Both the position numbers and the translations under genes were made by a program. Of a DNA stretch of 40,979 nt, positions 25,969 to 33,659 are shown piece after piece (within the stretch, counting starts at the first letter, position 1; every line of letters begins with the position of its first letter). Location of the stretch: positions 1-40,979 of the forward strand of contig JAFVRD010000026.1 of NCBI GenBank assembly GCA_017504435.1. The letters are read 5' to 3'. The notes beneath the pieces are model-generated. The model was given only the letters and a program-made list of their open reading frames with translations, was not told where the DNA came from and searched no databases. This DNA comes from Lentisphaeria bacterium (GTDB taxonomy: Bacteria; Verrucomicrobiota; Lentisphaeria; Victivallales; Victivallaceae).

Positions 25969-27960
25969 TTATCCTTCCGCGAAACCGCCGGCGAGAGCAG
26001 TGCTGATGAATGTCGTCGTACCGCGGCTGGTCACTGACGGCATCAGCGGAGTAAACATCATTTGTGCCACTTCATCGGCGAGTTGCTGATAAACATCTGA
26101 ATGTTTCCGGCAAAGCAATGGACGATTGAGTTTACGCAGGGCAAGAGTCGCAGCGATCCACGCATTTGTCCAACCGGTTTCAACACACCACGGTCCCCAG
26201 CCGGAGTCTGAAGCACTGCCGAAAAATTCCCACAATTCGTAATCAAATCCCCGCAGCCATGCTCCGTCGATATAGCTCTGGGCAGTTGATGTTGCCTGAA
26301 TGCGGCAGAAAAATTCTGCCATTTTATCGACCGCAGCTTTGTATTCAACATTTCCTGTAGCCATATAAGCTTCATGCAGACCGATAAAGCCGTAGTTGAT
26401 ACTGTACAGCAGATCGCAAGCCGGGTCACCGTTGAATTGAATAAGTGCAGATTCTCCCCTGCCGTGATCCGCATTGCATGAGGGTGACGGGTAATGTCCG
26501 AGTTCACGTTTGCCCATGAGTTCCGGGACGGTATTGTATTCATTGAGTTTACTGATGAAAAATTCAGCGGCTTTGTCGAGCCACCGGCGGTGTTCCGGAG
26601 TATCATCGACCTCCACCAGCATAGCGTAAGGCAGCAGGATCCGGCACCAGTCTCCGGTAGCTCCATTCTGCCAGTAAAAATCGGGGAAACACTTGTTGGC
26701 TTCCTGCATTGCGGCGATTGCCGAATCTAAAAAACGTCTGTCCCCGGAAAGTGCATAAAGCTGACAGTTGAGAGCCCAATGAAATGCCTGATAGTGAGGA
26801 TGACATTTTTCGTAATTGTTTTCATGATAGTATACCCAGGTTTTCTGATCCTGAAAATGTTTCGGATGGATCAAACTGGGGGGACGCAATCCATTCGGCC
26901 CGGTGGTGCGGAGCAGGGAATAGCCGAGCTGCAGAAGTTTTTTGGCATGTTCAGGGTCATCCAGCAGTTCTTCAGTCAGGATGGCTCCCAGTGCCGCCCG
27001 GGAATTATCATCCCCGTATACTGAACGGTTACTGTCGTCAAAGAAAAGCGAACCGAAAGTCTGGCTTGCCTGACAGCAGTCACGCACTTTGGGCGTATCG
27101 AGCATGGTTTTGACCAGACCTTCGGCAATGGCACGTCCCATACGTTCACCATTGATAACATAATCAAGGGCTCCGACTGCTGAAGATTCTCCCAGGCAGT
27201 CTCCGCGCAGAGCCGGCATCACCCATTGCCGTCCGGTAACGTCAATGACCGAAGTGAGACCTTCAAAGACACCGATATCGCCGTGGTGATTGTAAACCAT
27301 TTCGCGGTAGAACCATTCGGCATTGCGTTTGAAAGCGGTTTCTTCCGCATTTTCCGGCAGAAGATCTTTTGCCTTGTAGGTCGGCCGGACAGAAAGTTCA
27401 TAATCCACCGGCAGCTGCCGGTCACAGCCGCTCAGGAATCCCAGTAATTTGCCGATAATGATTTTCCAATCCGCTGCCGGAGCAAAACGGCTTTGAATAA
27501 AACTTGCCAGAGGTGTGACTGCGATCAAAATGCTGCTGCACTCCGGATCTTCAAAAAGCAGAGGATATTTTTCGGCATCCTCGAGACCGAAACAGGCATC
27601 GCGGTAACCGGCGACTCTGGCGGCAGTCAGATGGGATTTGACCGGAGTTTTGACCGTCCGCAACACAAAATTGTGCTGGGTGAGGATCCGGCACAGAGGC
27701 AACTTGTCACCGAACCAGTTGTCAGCGACCACACTGCGGGCTTTGAAACTGTCGGCATAGATCTCATCGCCGAATTCGATTCCCGGATATGTAGATGGAC
27801 ATTCGAGCAAAACCCGTGCTTCTCCGCGGCGGGCGGCTGACAGAATATTCTCCAGATCTGCCGGGACAGGATTTTTTACAAACGTAACATTGCCGGGGAA
27901 AAAATGTTTGACATCATTGGCTGCCCGGGGGGTAAAAAGTTCGATCCAGTAACCTTGCAT
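25969..27960 (-). CDS. Six-hairpin (alpha/alpha-toroid) glycosidase-like protein
   Basis: 663 residues, no signal peptide, ATG preceded by GAAGGAG. The N-terminal ~190 residues are a Rossmann-like domain ('ARVLLECPSTYPGIEFGDE'). The rest is helical with repeats typical of (alpha/alpha)6 barrels: 'WFYREMVYNHHGDIGVFEG', 'HPHYQAFHWALNCQLYALSGDRRFLDSAIAAM', 'LLYSINYGFIGLHEAYMATGNVEYKAAVDKM', and 'WGPWCVETGWTNAWIAATLAL' near the end. This layout is seen in GH127, GH88 and related six-hairpin glycosidases; I cannot place it in one family. It has a promoter at 28165-28193 and a long structured leader, and is probably co-transcribed with 23833-25905. Confidence 0.68.
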   Translation of the reverse strand: MQGYWIELFTPRAANDVKHFFPGNVTFVKNPVPADLENILSAARRGEARVLLECPSTYPGIEFGDEIYADSFKARSVVADNWFGDKLPLCRILTQHNFVLRTVKTPVKSHLTAARVAGYRDACFGLEDAEKYPLLFEDPECSSILIAVTPLASFIQSRFAPAADWKIIIGKLLGFLSGCDRQLPVDYELSVRPTYKAKDLLPENAEETAFKRNAEWFYREMVYNHHGDIGVFEGLTSVIDVTGRQWVMPALRGDCLGESSAVGALDYVINGERMGRAIAEGLVKTMLDTPKVRDCCQASQTFGSLFFDDSNRSVYGDDNSRAALGAILTEELLDDPEHAKKLLQLGYSLLRTTGPNGLRPPSLIHPKHFQDQKTWVYYHENNYEKCHPHYQAFHWALNCQLYALSGDRRFLDSAIAAMQEANKCFPDFYWQNGATGDWCRILLPYAMLVEVDDTPEHRRWLDKAAEFFISKLNEYNTVPELMGKRELGHYPSPSCNADHGRGESALIQFNGDPACDLLYSINYGFIGLHEAYMATGNVEYKAAVDKMAEFFCRIQATSTAQSYIDGAWLRGFDYELWEFFGSASDSGWGPWCVETGWTNAWIAATLALRKLNRPLLCRKHSDVYQQLADEVAQMMFTPLMPSVTSRGTTTFISTALAGGFAEG

Positions 27961-28027
27961 AAAGACTCCTTCATCTGATGCAACTTTGTCGTTTTTGACT
28001 GTTGCAGTAATAATTTGACAGTGAAAA

Positions 28028-28134
28028 TTTCAGCGGCTGCAACTGATAATTTATGCTCAAACTGATACATTTAACCAGTTTGAGCATCCTTTGCCGCGTT
28101 TTGTTACCGGATTACGCCGTTCCTGCCGCTGAAA
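28028..28134 (-). ncRNA. Candidate structured leader RNA of the six-hairpin/GHL6 unit
   Basis: The minus-strand leader (about 28158 to 27961, roughly 200 nt) contains a closing stem TTTCAGCGGC/GCCGCTGAAA (28134-28125 with 28037-28028). Nested inside are a 12-bp perfect stem ATGCTCAAACTG/CAGTTTGAGCAT (28087-28076 with 28064-28053) and a weaker GCGT...ACGC hairpin near 28100-28120, which together make a three-way junction. No terminator tail is seen. A riboswitch-like or processing role is a hypothesis; I match it to no known RNA family. Confidence 0.45.
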
Positions 28135-28164
28135 AATATATCTCCGTGTAACATAGCCCGTAAT

Positions 28165-28193
28165 AATTAAAATGCAAGCCTGGTTTATGTCAA
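28165..28193 (-). promoter_or_regulatory. Promoter of the six-hairpin/GHL6 unit
   Basis: Minus strand TTGACA (28193-28188) overlaps the stop codon of the SGNH gene; 17-bp spacer, then TTAATT (28170-28165). It makes this unit independent of the SGNH gene and gives a ~200-nt leader. Confidence 0.55.
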
Positions 28194-29233
28194 TCAAAAT
28201 ACTTTTTGCCGGTCAGTACTTCCAGTACCACTGAAGCATAGATCCGGTGGCCGTAATCATTCGGATGATTCACCCCGTTCCCGGTGAGATCGTAAAAGTC
28301 TTTGCGTTCCAGAAATTCACTCCATATTTTGTGGACGTCGGCAATTGCGATGTGATTGCCGACGGCAGCGGCAAACTCCCGCATTTTCTGAGCATAAAGG
28401 AGATCCGGACCCGGAACTGTCGGTCTCCAATCCGGATTTCCACTCATGGAGGAAACTATCAGATATTCCGTGTGCGGATTCACTGCCTGACATCCGGATA
28501 TCAAAATCTGCATCCGGCTGATGAATTCATCGACCGGCATCCCGGCAAAGTTGTTCATCCCGTAAGCAATCACCAGCAGATCCGGCGCATCTCCCAGATA
28601 ATCCGCCTCAATGTCGGATACCCGGTGTATTCCGGTGCTGCGGATGGCACGATTACGCAAAGAGACATTCTCTCCCAGTTCCATTACGACCTGTTCCATA
28701 TAACACGGTGCAAACGGCGGCACATCAACAAACTTGGTGGCATTGAATCCTTCACTGATACTGTCGCCGATCAAGGTGATTTTCAGCGGTTCGCGCTTCG
28801 CACATTTTTGCCGGAATCCCGGCAGCTTTTCCGGTTGCGGAGCCAGTTTTGATTTGATTCCGGCGTTGCCGCAGCAGTAGGAAATATCCACCTGATTGAA
28901 GGCAAAAAATGCTCCGCCGTCAAAAATCAGATTGCCGCCGTCCACAGCATTATCAATGGCATTTTCTCCTTCTTCCGGATGAAGTATCACCCCTTCGCCG
29001 GTCGGCCGCAGAGCCTCCGGAGGCAGATACGGGATACGGGAATTTTCTGTCCGGGTGATAAAATCATCTCCGGGAGCATGGCAGTAATCTTTCCCCGCTT
29101 CAAAAACTTCTCCCGAACTGTGCAGGGCGACCTGCAGGATCTTTTGCGCCGGAAACATCAGATCGATCCGGGATTTCCCGGCAAACATGCCGCTTTCATT
29201 GCGGACAATACCATTTTGCCACAAACGTTCCAT
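28190..29233 (-). CDS. SGNH/GDSL-family hydrolase (carbohydrate esterase-like)
   Basis: About 347 residues. The ATG at 29231-29233 has GGTGA 5 nt upstream; a GTG three codons earlier is the alternative. Residues about 1-140 form a beta-sandwich of the kind placed before SGNH2/CE2-like domains. The SGNH domain follows: 'LIGDSISEGF' with nucleophile Ser158, 'YGMNNF' (block III Asn) near 224-229, and 'NHPNDYGH' near the C-terminus with the catalytic His. No signal peptide. Likely role: sugar deacetylation in the cytoplasm. It has its own promoter and lies next to the GntR/LacI regulator gene, which probably controls it. Confidence 0.85.
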   Translation of the reverse strand: MERLWQNGIVRNESGMFAGKSRIDLMFPAQKILQVALHSSGEVFEAGKDYCHAPGDDFITRTENSRIPYLPPEALRPTGEGVILHPEEGENAIDNAVDGGNLIFDGGAFFAFNQVDISYCCGNAGIKSKLAPQPEKLPGFRQKCAKREPLKITLIGDSISEGFNATKFVDVPPFAPCYMEQVVMELGENVSLRNRAIRSTGIHRVSDIEADYLGDAPDLLVIAYGMNNFAGMPVDEFISRMQILISGCQAVNPHTEYLIVSSMSGNPDWRPTVPGPDLLYAQKMREFAAAVGNHIAIADVHKIWSEFLERKDFYDLTGNGVNHPNDYGHRIYASVVLEVLTGKKYFD

Positions 29234-29277
29234 AAATTTCACCGTATTGCTTTGACTTTATTTGATATTCGGAGTAG

Positions 29278-29306
29278 AATTTATCACACCAATAACAACT
29301 TTTCAA
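29278..29306 (-). promoter_or_regulatory. Sigma70 promoter of the SGNH gene
   Basis: Minus strand TTGAAA (29306-29301), 17-bp spacer, TAAATT (29283-29278), 45 nt before the ATG. Confidence 0.7.
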
Positions 29307-29357
29307 GGCAGAAAAATGAAATTTTCAGGAATGCCCGGCTCCGGAAAATCTGCCGTT

Positions 29358-30455
29358 TCAGATTTTCAGTGACCGGCAGCTGCTGCGCTGTACCACTTCG
29401 CTTGCCACCCGGATCGAATCCCAGACAAAATTATCCGGATGACGGGAAATATCAAGAAAAAGTTTGCCGATAATTTCCCCCAGCGCCGCTTTTTTGACCC
29501 GGGTGGTGGTCAGTTGACAATTGGCGAATTCAGGATTGTCATCAAATGAAACCAAATTGAAATCCACTCCGGGGGTCAGGTTTTTCTCTGCCGCCTGTTC
29601 CAGGATTTTCCGGGCAAAACAGGGATGGATCGCTGCAATGATCAGACTTTTGTCAGCGACTGCCCGGTTCAGACAATATTCGGCTTCGGTGGGGGATTTT
29701 TCCGGCAGTTCCGGTTCCGAAATGCCTTCACCGCGGAAACCCAATTGCAATCCGGTCACGCGGGTGCGGCTCCATTTGCAGTTCTCATAGTGATTCGCTC
29801 CGGGGACAAGCATCTTTTTGAAACCGTTTTTACGCAGAATCACCCCCATGCGTATCGCATCTCCCATCACATCGATATTTGCTGAACTGATAAAATCCAG
29901 CCGGGAAATATCATTGCCCCGGTTCAGCATGATTATCGGCGTGGAAATATCCACCAGCAAATCGCTGTTTTCATCCAGAAATTCGCTGTCATCGCTGTCC
30001 GGGAAAATGATCAGGCCCGCCACACCGAAACGCATGGTGTCGGTAATGATCCGGGCAAAGTCCTCCCGTTTGTCCGGCAATGTCAGCAAACGCAACTGAA
30101 AATGCTCTTTGGTCAGACGTTTTTCCAATACGTTCAAAGTCTCATTGTCCCAATGGACAAACTGCGGCGTACCGGAGCGCAGACAGTAAACTGTCCGGCT
30201 GCTGTCATTGAGCAGCTGCTGACTCAATTCCGGGTCCGGAATGGATATGACCACCGTCCCGGCACGTTTGCGGCTGTTGATCAGACCGCATTTTTTCAGA
30301 CGTTCCAACGCACGGAATACATCGATTCGCGATGTGCCGAAACTTTTTGCCAGTTCTTTGTCGGTCGGCAGACGCTGACCGATCTCATATTTACCGGAAA
30401 CGATACCTTCGACCAGACTCCGGAATATGGCATGTATTTTGTTGTTGCCTATCAT
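29358..30455 (-). CDS. GntR-type DNA-binding / LacI-type ligand-binding transcriptional regulator
   Basis: 365 residues. Residues about 1-70 are a GntR winged helix ('GQRLPTDKELAKSFGTSRIDVFRALERLKKCGLI', then 'RAGTVV'). Residues about 85-355 are a LacI/periplasmic-binding-protein-like sensor ('FGVAGLIIFPDSDD', 'ISTPIIMLNRG', 'DFNLVSFDDNPEFA'). This is the AraR-like architecture that senses a sugar and represses CAZyme genes. GGAG lies 11 nt before the ATG, and a promoter sits at 30494-30521, back to back with that of the plus-strand operon. It is placed to control both the SGNH side and the divergent 30673-40979 operon. The 16095-16110 palindrome is a plausible distant target. Confidence 0.88.
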   Translation of the reverse strand: MIGNNKIHAIFRSLVEGIVSGKYEIGQRLPTDKELAKSFGTSRIDVFRALERLKKCGLINSRKRAGTVVISIPDPELSQQLLNDSSRTVYCLRSGTPQFVHWDNETLNVLEKRLTKEHFQLRLLTLPDKREDFARIITDTMRFGVAGLIIFPDSDDSEFLDENSDLLVDISTPIIMLNRGNDISRLDFISSANIDVMGDAIRMGVILRKNGFKKMLVPGANHYENCKWSRTRVTGLQLGFRGEGISEPELPEKSPTEAEYCLNRAVADKSLIIAAIHPCFARKILEQAAEKNLTPGVDFNLVSFDDNPEFANCQLTTTRVKKAALGEIIGKLFLDISRHPDNFVWDSIRVASEVVQRSSCRSLKI

Positions 30456-30493
30456 CGGCGGAAATTCTCCAATTCAGTTGTAAATCATTGCAT

Positions 30494-30521
30494 AATATAG
30501 CACCGGAATAGAAAAATACAA
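30494..30521 (-). promoter_or_regulatory. Promoter of the GntR/LacI regulator gene
   Basis: Minus strand TTGTAT (30521-30516), 16-bp spacer, TATATT (30499-30494), 38 nt before the ATG. Confidence 0.6.
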
Positions 30522-30539
30522 AAATTTATATTAATGCTC

Positions 30540-30568
30540 TTGACATCGCAGCATTTTTAGTATATATT
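30540..30568 (+). promoter_or_regulatory. Strong promoter of the pseudopilin-to-Pmp operon, with overlapping inverted repeat
   Basis: TTGACA (30540-30545), 17-bp spacer, TATATT (30563-30568). An inverted repeat AATGCT-(11)-AGCATT (30533-30555) encloses the -35 box and is a natural operator for the divergent GntR/LacI regulator. The start site should be near 30575, leaving a leader of about 100 nt. Confidence 0.8.
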
Positions 30569-30606
30569 CTAACCGAAATCTGATAAAAAGTGTGGATGGT
30601 CAAAAA

Positions 30607-30631
30607 TAATGCTCTGCCAAGTGGGGCATTA
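30607..30631 (+). promoter_or_regulatory. Leader hairpin of the pseudopilin operon
   Basis: TAATGCTC pairs with GGGCATTA (one U-G) around a 9-nt loop, about 40 nt before the start codon. No T run follows. The ATGCTC stem echoes the hairpins at 20175 and 28053. Confidence 0.45.
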
Positions 30632-30672
30632 ATAAAAGTGCTTGAAAACGACAGTTTTAGGCAGGAGGATAT

Positions 30673-31638
30673 ATGAAACATCTCTTATCTCAATGCATGG
30701 AGAGGGAAAAACTGAATTTCACTTTGATAGAATTGCTTGTGAGTAAAACTTGTCAAACAGGTGTTTCGCTGTTGGGTTATCTCAAAAAAAGTATTCCGCT
30801 TTTCTTGAAAAAGGAAGAGGGGTGCGGGGAGAGGGGAAAAACCTCTTTTCCCGTGAAAAGAAGTTTTTCTCCTCTCTCAGCGAGCCGTTTCACTTTGATA
30901 GAATTGCTTGTCGTAATTGCGATAATCGCCATATTGGCGGGGATGCTGCTGCCGGCATTGCAGCAGGCCCGCAGCCGTGCTAAAACCAGTGCCTGTTCCA
31001 GTAATCTCAAACAGATGGGGATGTTGATGGGGCTTTACTGCGACAAAAACAATGATTTTTTTGCTCCGATGGACAATGAAGGCTGGACCCAGAGTAACGC
31101 CAAATACCGTACCTGGGCAAATTTCCTGCTCGATGCTTCACCTGACAATGACGGCAATCAGATGAAAGCACTGAATCAGACCCGGGGCAAAATATTTGAA
31201 GATTCCGCATTGCAAACTGAAGTAAATCAGCTTGCAGGATGGAATGGCGGACTTAACAATGTCGGCTACGGTTATAATTTTATGAATATCGGTTCATCTT
31301 TCCGGGTCACCGGCGTTGGGACCCGCTTCCCGCCCGCCAAAAGTACATCATTGCGGTATCCTGCCAAAACATATTTGATCATGGACACATATACCGTTAA
31401 ATCCCGTAATGCCGGTTGTTACCGGGTACTGGATTCTTATGATTTGAGTTACAATGACCAGTACGGTATCGCCGATCCGAAACGGCACAACCGGAGTGTT
31501 AATATCCTCCATGCGGATTCTCATGTTGCCTCCCGTCAGACCAATAATGATTCTGATGCCTACGCAGTCATCGGCAGCCGCGGCAGTGTATCATGGACCG
31601 GCGGCAGAAAAGATGTGAACACAGATTATTCTTTGTAA
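30673..31638 (+). CDS. Type II secretion-type pseudopilin (DUF1559-like) with duplicated processing motif
   Basis: 321 residues. Start ATG with AGGAGG 4 nt upstream. Two copies of the prepilin N-methylation/cleavage motif FTLIELLV occur, at residues 16-23 and 73-80. Only the second continues into the normal hydrophobic helix ([20 protein letters not shown]). After it comes the globular domain of the PVC pseudopilins, ending with '[15 protein letters not shown]', an H-X9-D variant of the TIGR04294 motif. The 57 residues from the first motif to the second are an insertion (see 30717-30911). Prepilin peptidase would cut before the Phe of the working motif. First gene of an operon with the beta-helix protein (32-nt gap). 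The role is probably cell-surface or secretion-linked. Confidence 0.88.
   Translation: MKHLLSQCMEREKLNFTLIELLVSKTCQTGVSLLGYLKKSIPLFLKKEEGCGERGKTSFPVKRSFSPLSASRFTLIELLVVIAIIAILAGMLLPALQQARSRAKTSACSSNLKQMGMLMGLYCDKNNDFFAPMDNEGWTQSNAKYRTWANFLLDASPDNDGNQMKALNQTRGKIFEDSALQTEVNQLAGWNGGLNNVGYGYNFMNIGSSFRVTGVGTRFPPAKSTSLRYPAKTYLIMDTYTVKSRNAGCYRVLDSYDLSYNDQYGIADPKRHNRSVNILHADSHVASRQTNNDSDAYAVIGSRGSVSWTGGRKDVNTDYSL
30717..30911 (+). repeat. 24-bp direct repeats flanking a hairpin-bearing in-frame insert
   Basis: The identical 24 bp at 30717-30740 and 30888-30911 encode the FTLIELLV core. The period is 171 bp (57 codons), so a simple recombination between them would remove the insert cleanly and leave one normal motif. 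The insert holds a long imperfect hairpin: GAGAGGGGAAAAAC (30829-30842) with GTTTTTCTCCTCTC (30863-30876), and inner CTCTTTTC/GAAAAG arms. From memory, inserts beginning 'SKTCQTGV' after FTLIELLV recur in other Victivallis pseudopilins. Confidence 0.8.
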
Positions 31639-31670
31639 ATTTTATCTTTATTTTGTCAAAAGGAGTTGTG

Positions 31671-33659
31671 ATGAGAAAAATTTTATTGATGGCGGTATTC
31701 ATTGCCGGTTTTGGCACATTGTGCGGAGCCAACGCCCCTGATGCCGAAAAAATCGCAGCGGTAAAAAAAGGTGAACTCAAAGAAGCCAGAGCTTCATGGT
31801 GGGGGTTTGATCCGGTGGACAGTACCGGGATTTTGCAGGCGGCACTGGACAGCCGCGTCCCCCGGTTGATCATCGACAAACAAAATTCGCCGTGGATCGT
31901 CCGCCCGTTGAAAGCCTACGGTAATATGGAGATCATTTTTGAAGACGGTGCCGAGATCGTCGCCAAACGCGGTGAATTCAAACCGCTGTACGACAGCCTT
32001 TTTACTCTGGAAAAAGCTGACAATGTCATTATCCGCGGTTTGGGCAGCGGCGGTATCCTGCGGATGTATAAAAAGGATTATCTGGACAGAAAACAGTATA
32101 AACACGGTGAATGGCGGCATTGTCTGAATGTTATTGAAGCCAAAAATCTGCATATCGAAAATATGAAATTTTTCAGCAGCGGCGGTGACGGCATCTATCT
32201 GCGCACGGTGGATAATGTCGTGGTTCGTAATGTGCTTTGCGATGACAACAGCCGTCAGGGCTGCAGTATCATCGGAGGTCATAATGTTTTGATCGAAAAC
32301 AGTGTATTCAGCAACACCCGCGGCACCAGTCCCCAATCAGGTCTGGATATCGAGCCGAATTATCCGGAAGAACCCCTGAGCGGTTTTGTGGTGCGCAACT
32401 GCAAATTCATCAACAACTTCCGCTGGGGCATCCTGGTCGCCGCCACCAGGCAGAACAGCGATCGCGCCGGTAATATTAATATCAAATTTGAAAACTGTAT
32501 CGCTGAAAACAACCGCGAAGGTGATATTTACGCCTACACCCGCACTGAATTCAAAACCGGAGATCCGATCCGCGGCAAAATCGAATTCATCAACTGTCAG
32601 GCGGTGAGCGACCGTCAGGATCCTTTTGTCCGTCCTCCGGTGGAAGTCGATCTTGATCTGCACCACCAGCTGCAGGTATATTTCAAAAATCTGCTTGTCA
32701 AGCGCGGCAAAAACACCTCCAAAGCCGTACAGATCAACTTCAATCACCCCCTGAGTGCCAATTCTGCACCGCAGGGAAAAATCATTTTTGATGATCTGAA
32801 ACTGGCGGATGTTACTGCGAAAGATGCGTTCCAGATCAACGATTACAGTTTTTCCGGCACCTCCGGCTGGATTTCCGGTACGGTTACTGACAGTACCGGC
32901 AAAAAACAGCAGATCACGGCTGAGGTTCTGAAAAAATCCGGTCAGCAGAGTGAAAAAGAATACGGTTTTGATTATACCAACAAAACTTTCTCCGCGACCG
33001 GTTACGGCGACGGTAAAAGCGAAACTTATCCGGAATTCCCCTTTATTCTCAGTGCCGATTATTGGCTGCTTGCCAAAGCCGGGGAACAGGTCAACTTTAC
33101 ATTGAAATACACCAAAAACGGCCGCTGGTCACGGGATCCCGCCCAAGTGACCCTGATCGCTCCGGACGGCAGCCGCACTCCGTTGGGCAGTGTCGCTCCT
33201 GCCGGCGAAAACACATTCGCATTCACCGCGAAATCAGCCGGCATCTACAAAGCGGAAGTACGGGGCTTCTATCTGAAAACCGCACTGATCGCTTCCAACG
33301 TACCTGCCGGACCGATCGCCAAAGATTTTGAGACCGAGCTTGACCGCGTGACCGGTTCACTTTATTTCTTTGTCCCTGCCGGAACTCCGGAATTTGCCGT
33401 CCGGGTCTGGGGACGGGGCTTTGTCAATTCAGTGGGCGTGCAGCTTACTGATCCGCAGGGCAGCGTGGTTTATAACAATCCATTTGTCTGCGGCGGCGGC
33501 GTGCAGTACAATGTTTCCGGGGCAAATGTCCGAAACGGGATCTGGAAAATAACTTTCTCCAAACCCCGCCGCTATTGGTATGACCGGTGCTTTTTCCGGT
33601 TGATGGGAGTACCGCAGTATCTCGGTTTACGTCCTGACCGGATGTTGGAGTGCAAATAA
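31671..33659 (+). CDS. Secreted parallel beta-helix (pectate-lyase-like) protein
   Basis: 662 residues from the ATG at 31671 (AAAGGAG 5 nt upstream), with a signal peptide MRKILLMAVFIAGFGTLCGA. Residues about 70-320 are a right-handed beta-helix of the pectin-lyase superfamily, with coil repeats such as 'NVIEAKNLHIENMKFFSSGGDGIYLRTVDNVVVRNVLC' and 'SGFVVRNCKFINNFRWGILVAA'. The remaining ~300 residues are beta-rich domains ('AGEQVNFTLKYTKNGRWSRDPAQVTLI') that may bind polysaccharide. No catalytic residues can be assigned, so a lyase, hydrolase or epimerase role is open. Its stop codon is immediately followed by the next gene's ATG. Confidence 0.8.
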   Translation: MRKILLMAVFIAGFGTLCGANAPDAEKIAAVKKGELKEARASWWGFDPVDSTGILQAALDSRVPRLIIDKQNSPWIVRPLKAYGNMEIIFEDGAEIVAKRGEFKPLYDSLFTLEKADNVIIRGLGSGGILRMYKKDYLDRKQYKHGEWRHCLNVIEAKNLHIENMKFFSSGGDGIYLRTVDNVVVRNVLCDDNSRQGCSIIGGHNVLIENSVFSNTRGTSPQSGLDIEPNYPEEPLSGFVVRNCKFINNFRWGILVAATRQNSDRAGNINIKFENCIAENNREGDIYAYTRTEFKTGDPIRGKIEFINCQAVSDRQDPFVRPPVEVDLDLHHQLQVYFKNLLVKRGKNTSKAVQINFNHPLSANSAPQGKIIFDDLKLADVTAKDAFQINDYSFSGTSGWISGTVTDSTGKKQQITAEVLKKSGQQSEKEYGFDYTNKTFSATGYGDGKSETYPEFPFILSADYWLLAKAGEQVNFTLKYTKNGRWSRDPAQVTLIAPDGSRTPLGSVAPAGENTFAFTAKSAGIYKAEVRGFYLKTALIASNVPAGPIAKDFETELDRVTGSLYFFVPAGTPEFAVRVWGRGFVNSVGVQLTDPQGSVVYNNPFVCGGGVQYNVSGANVRNGIWKITFSKPRRYWYDRCFFRLMGVPQYLGLRPDRMLECK

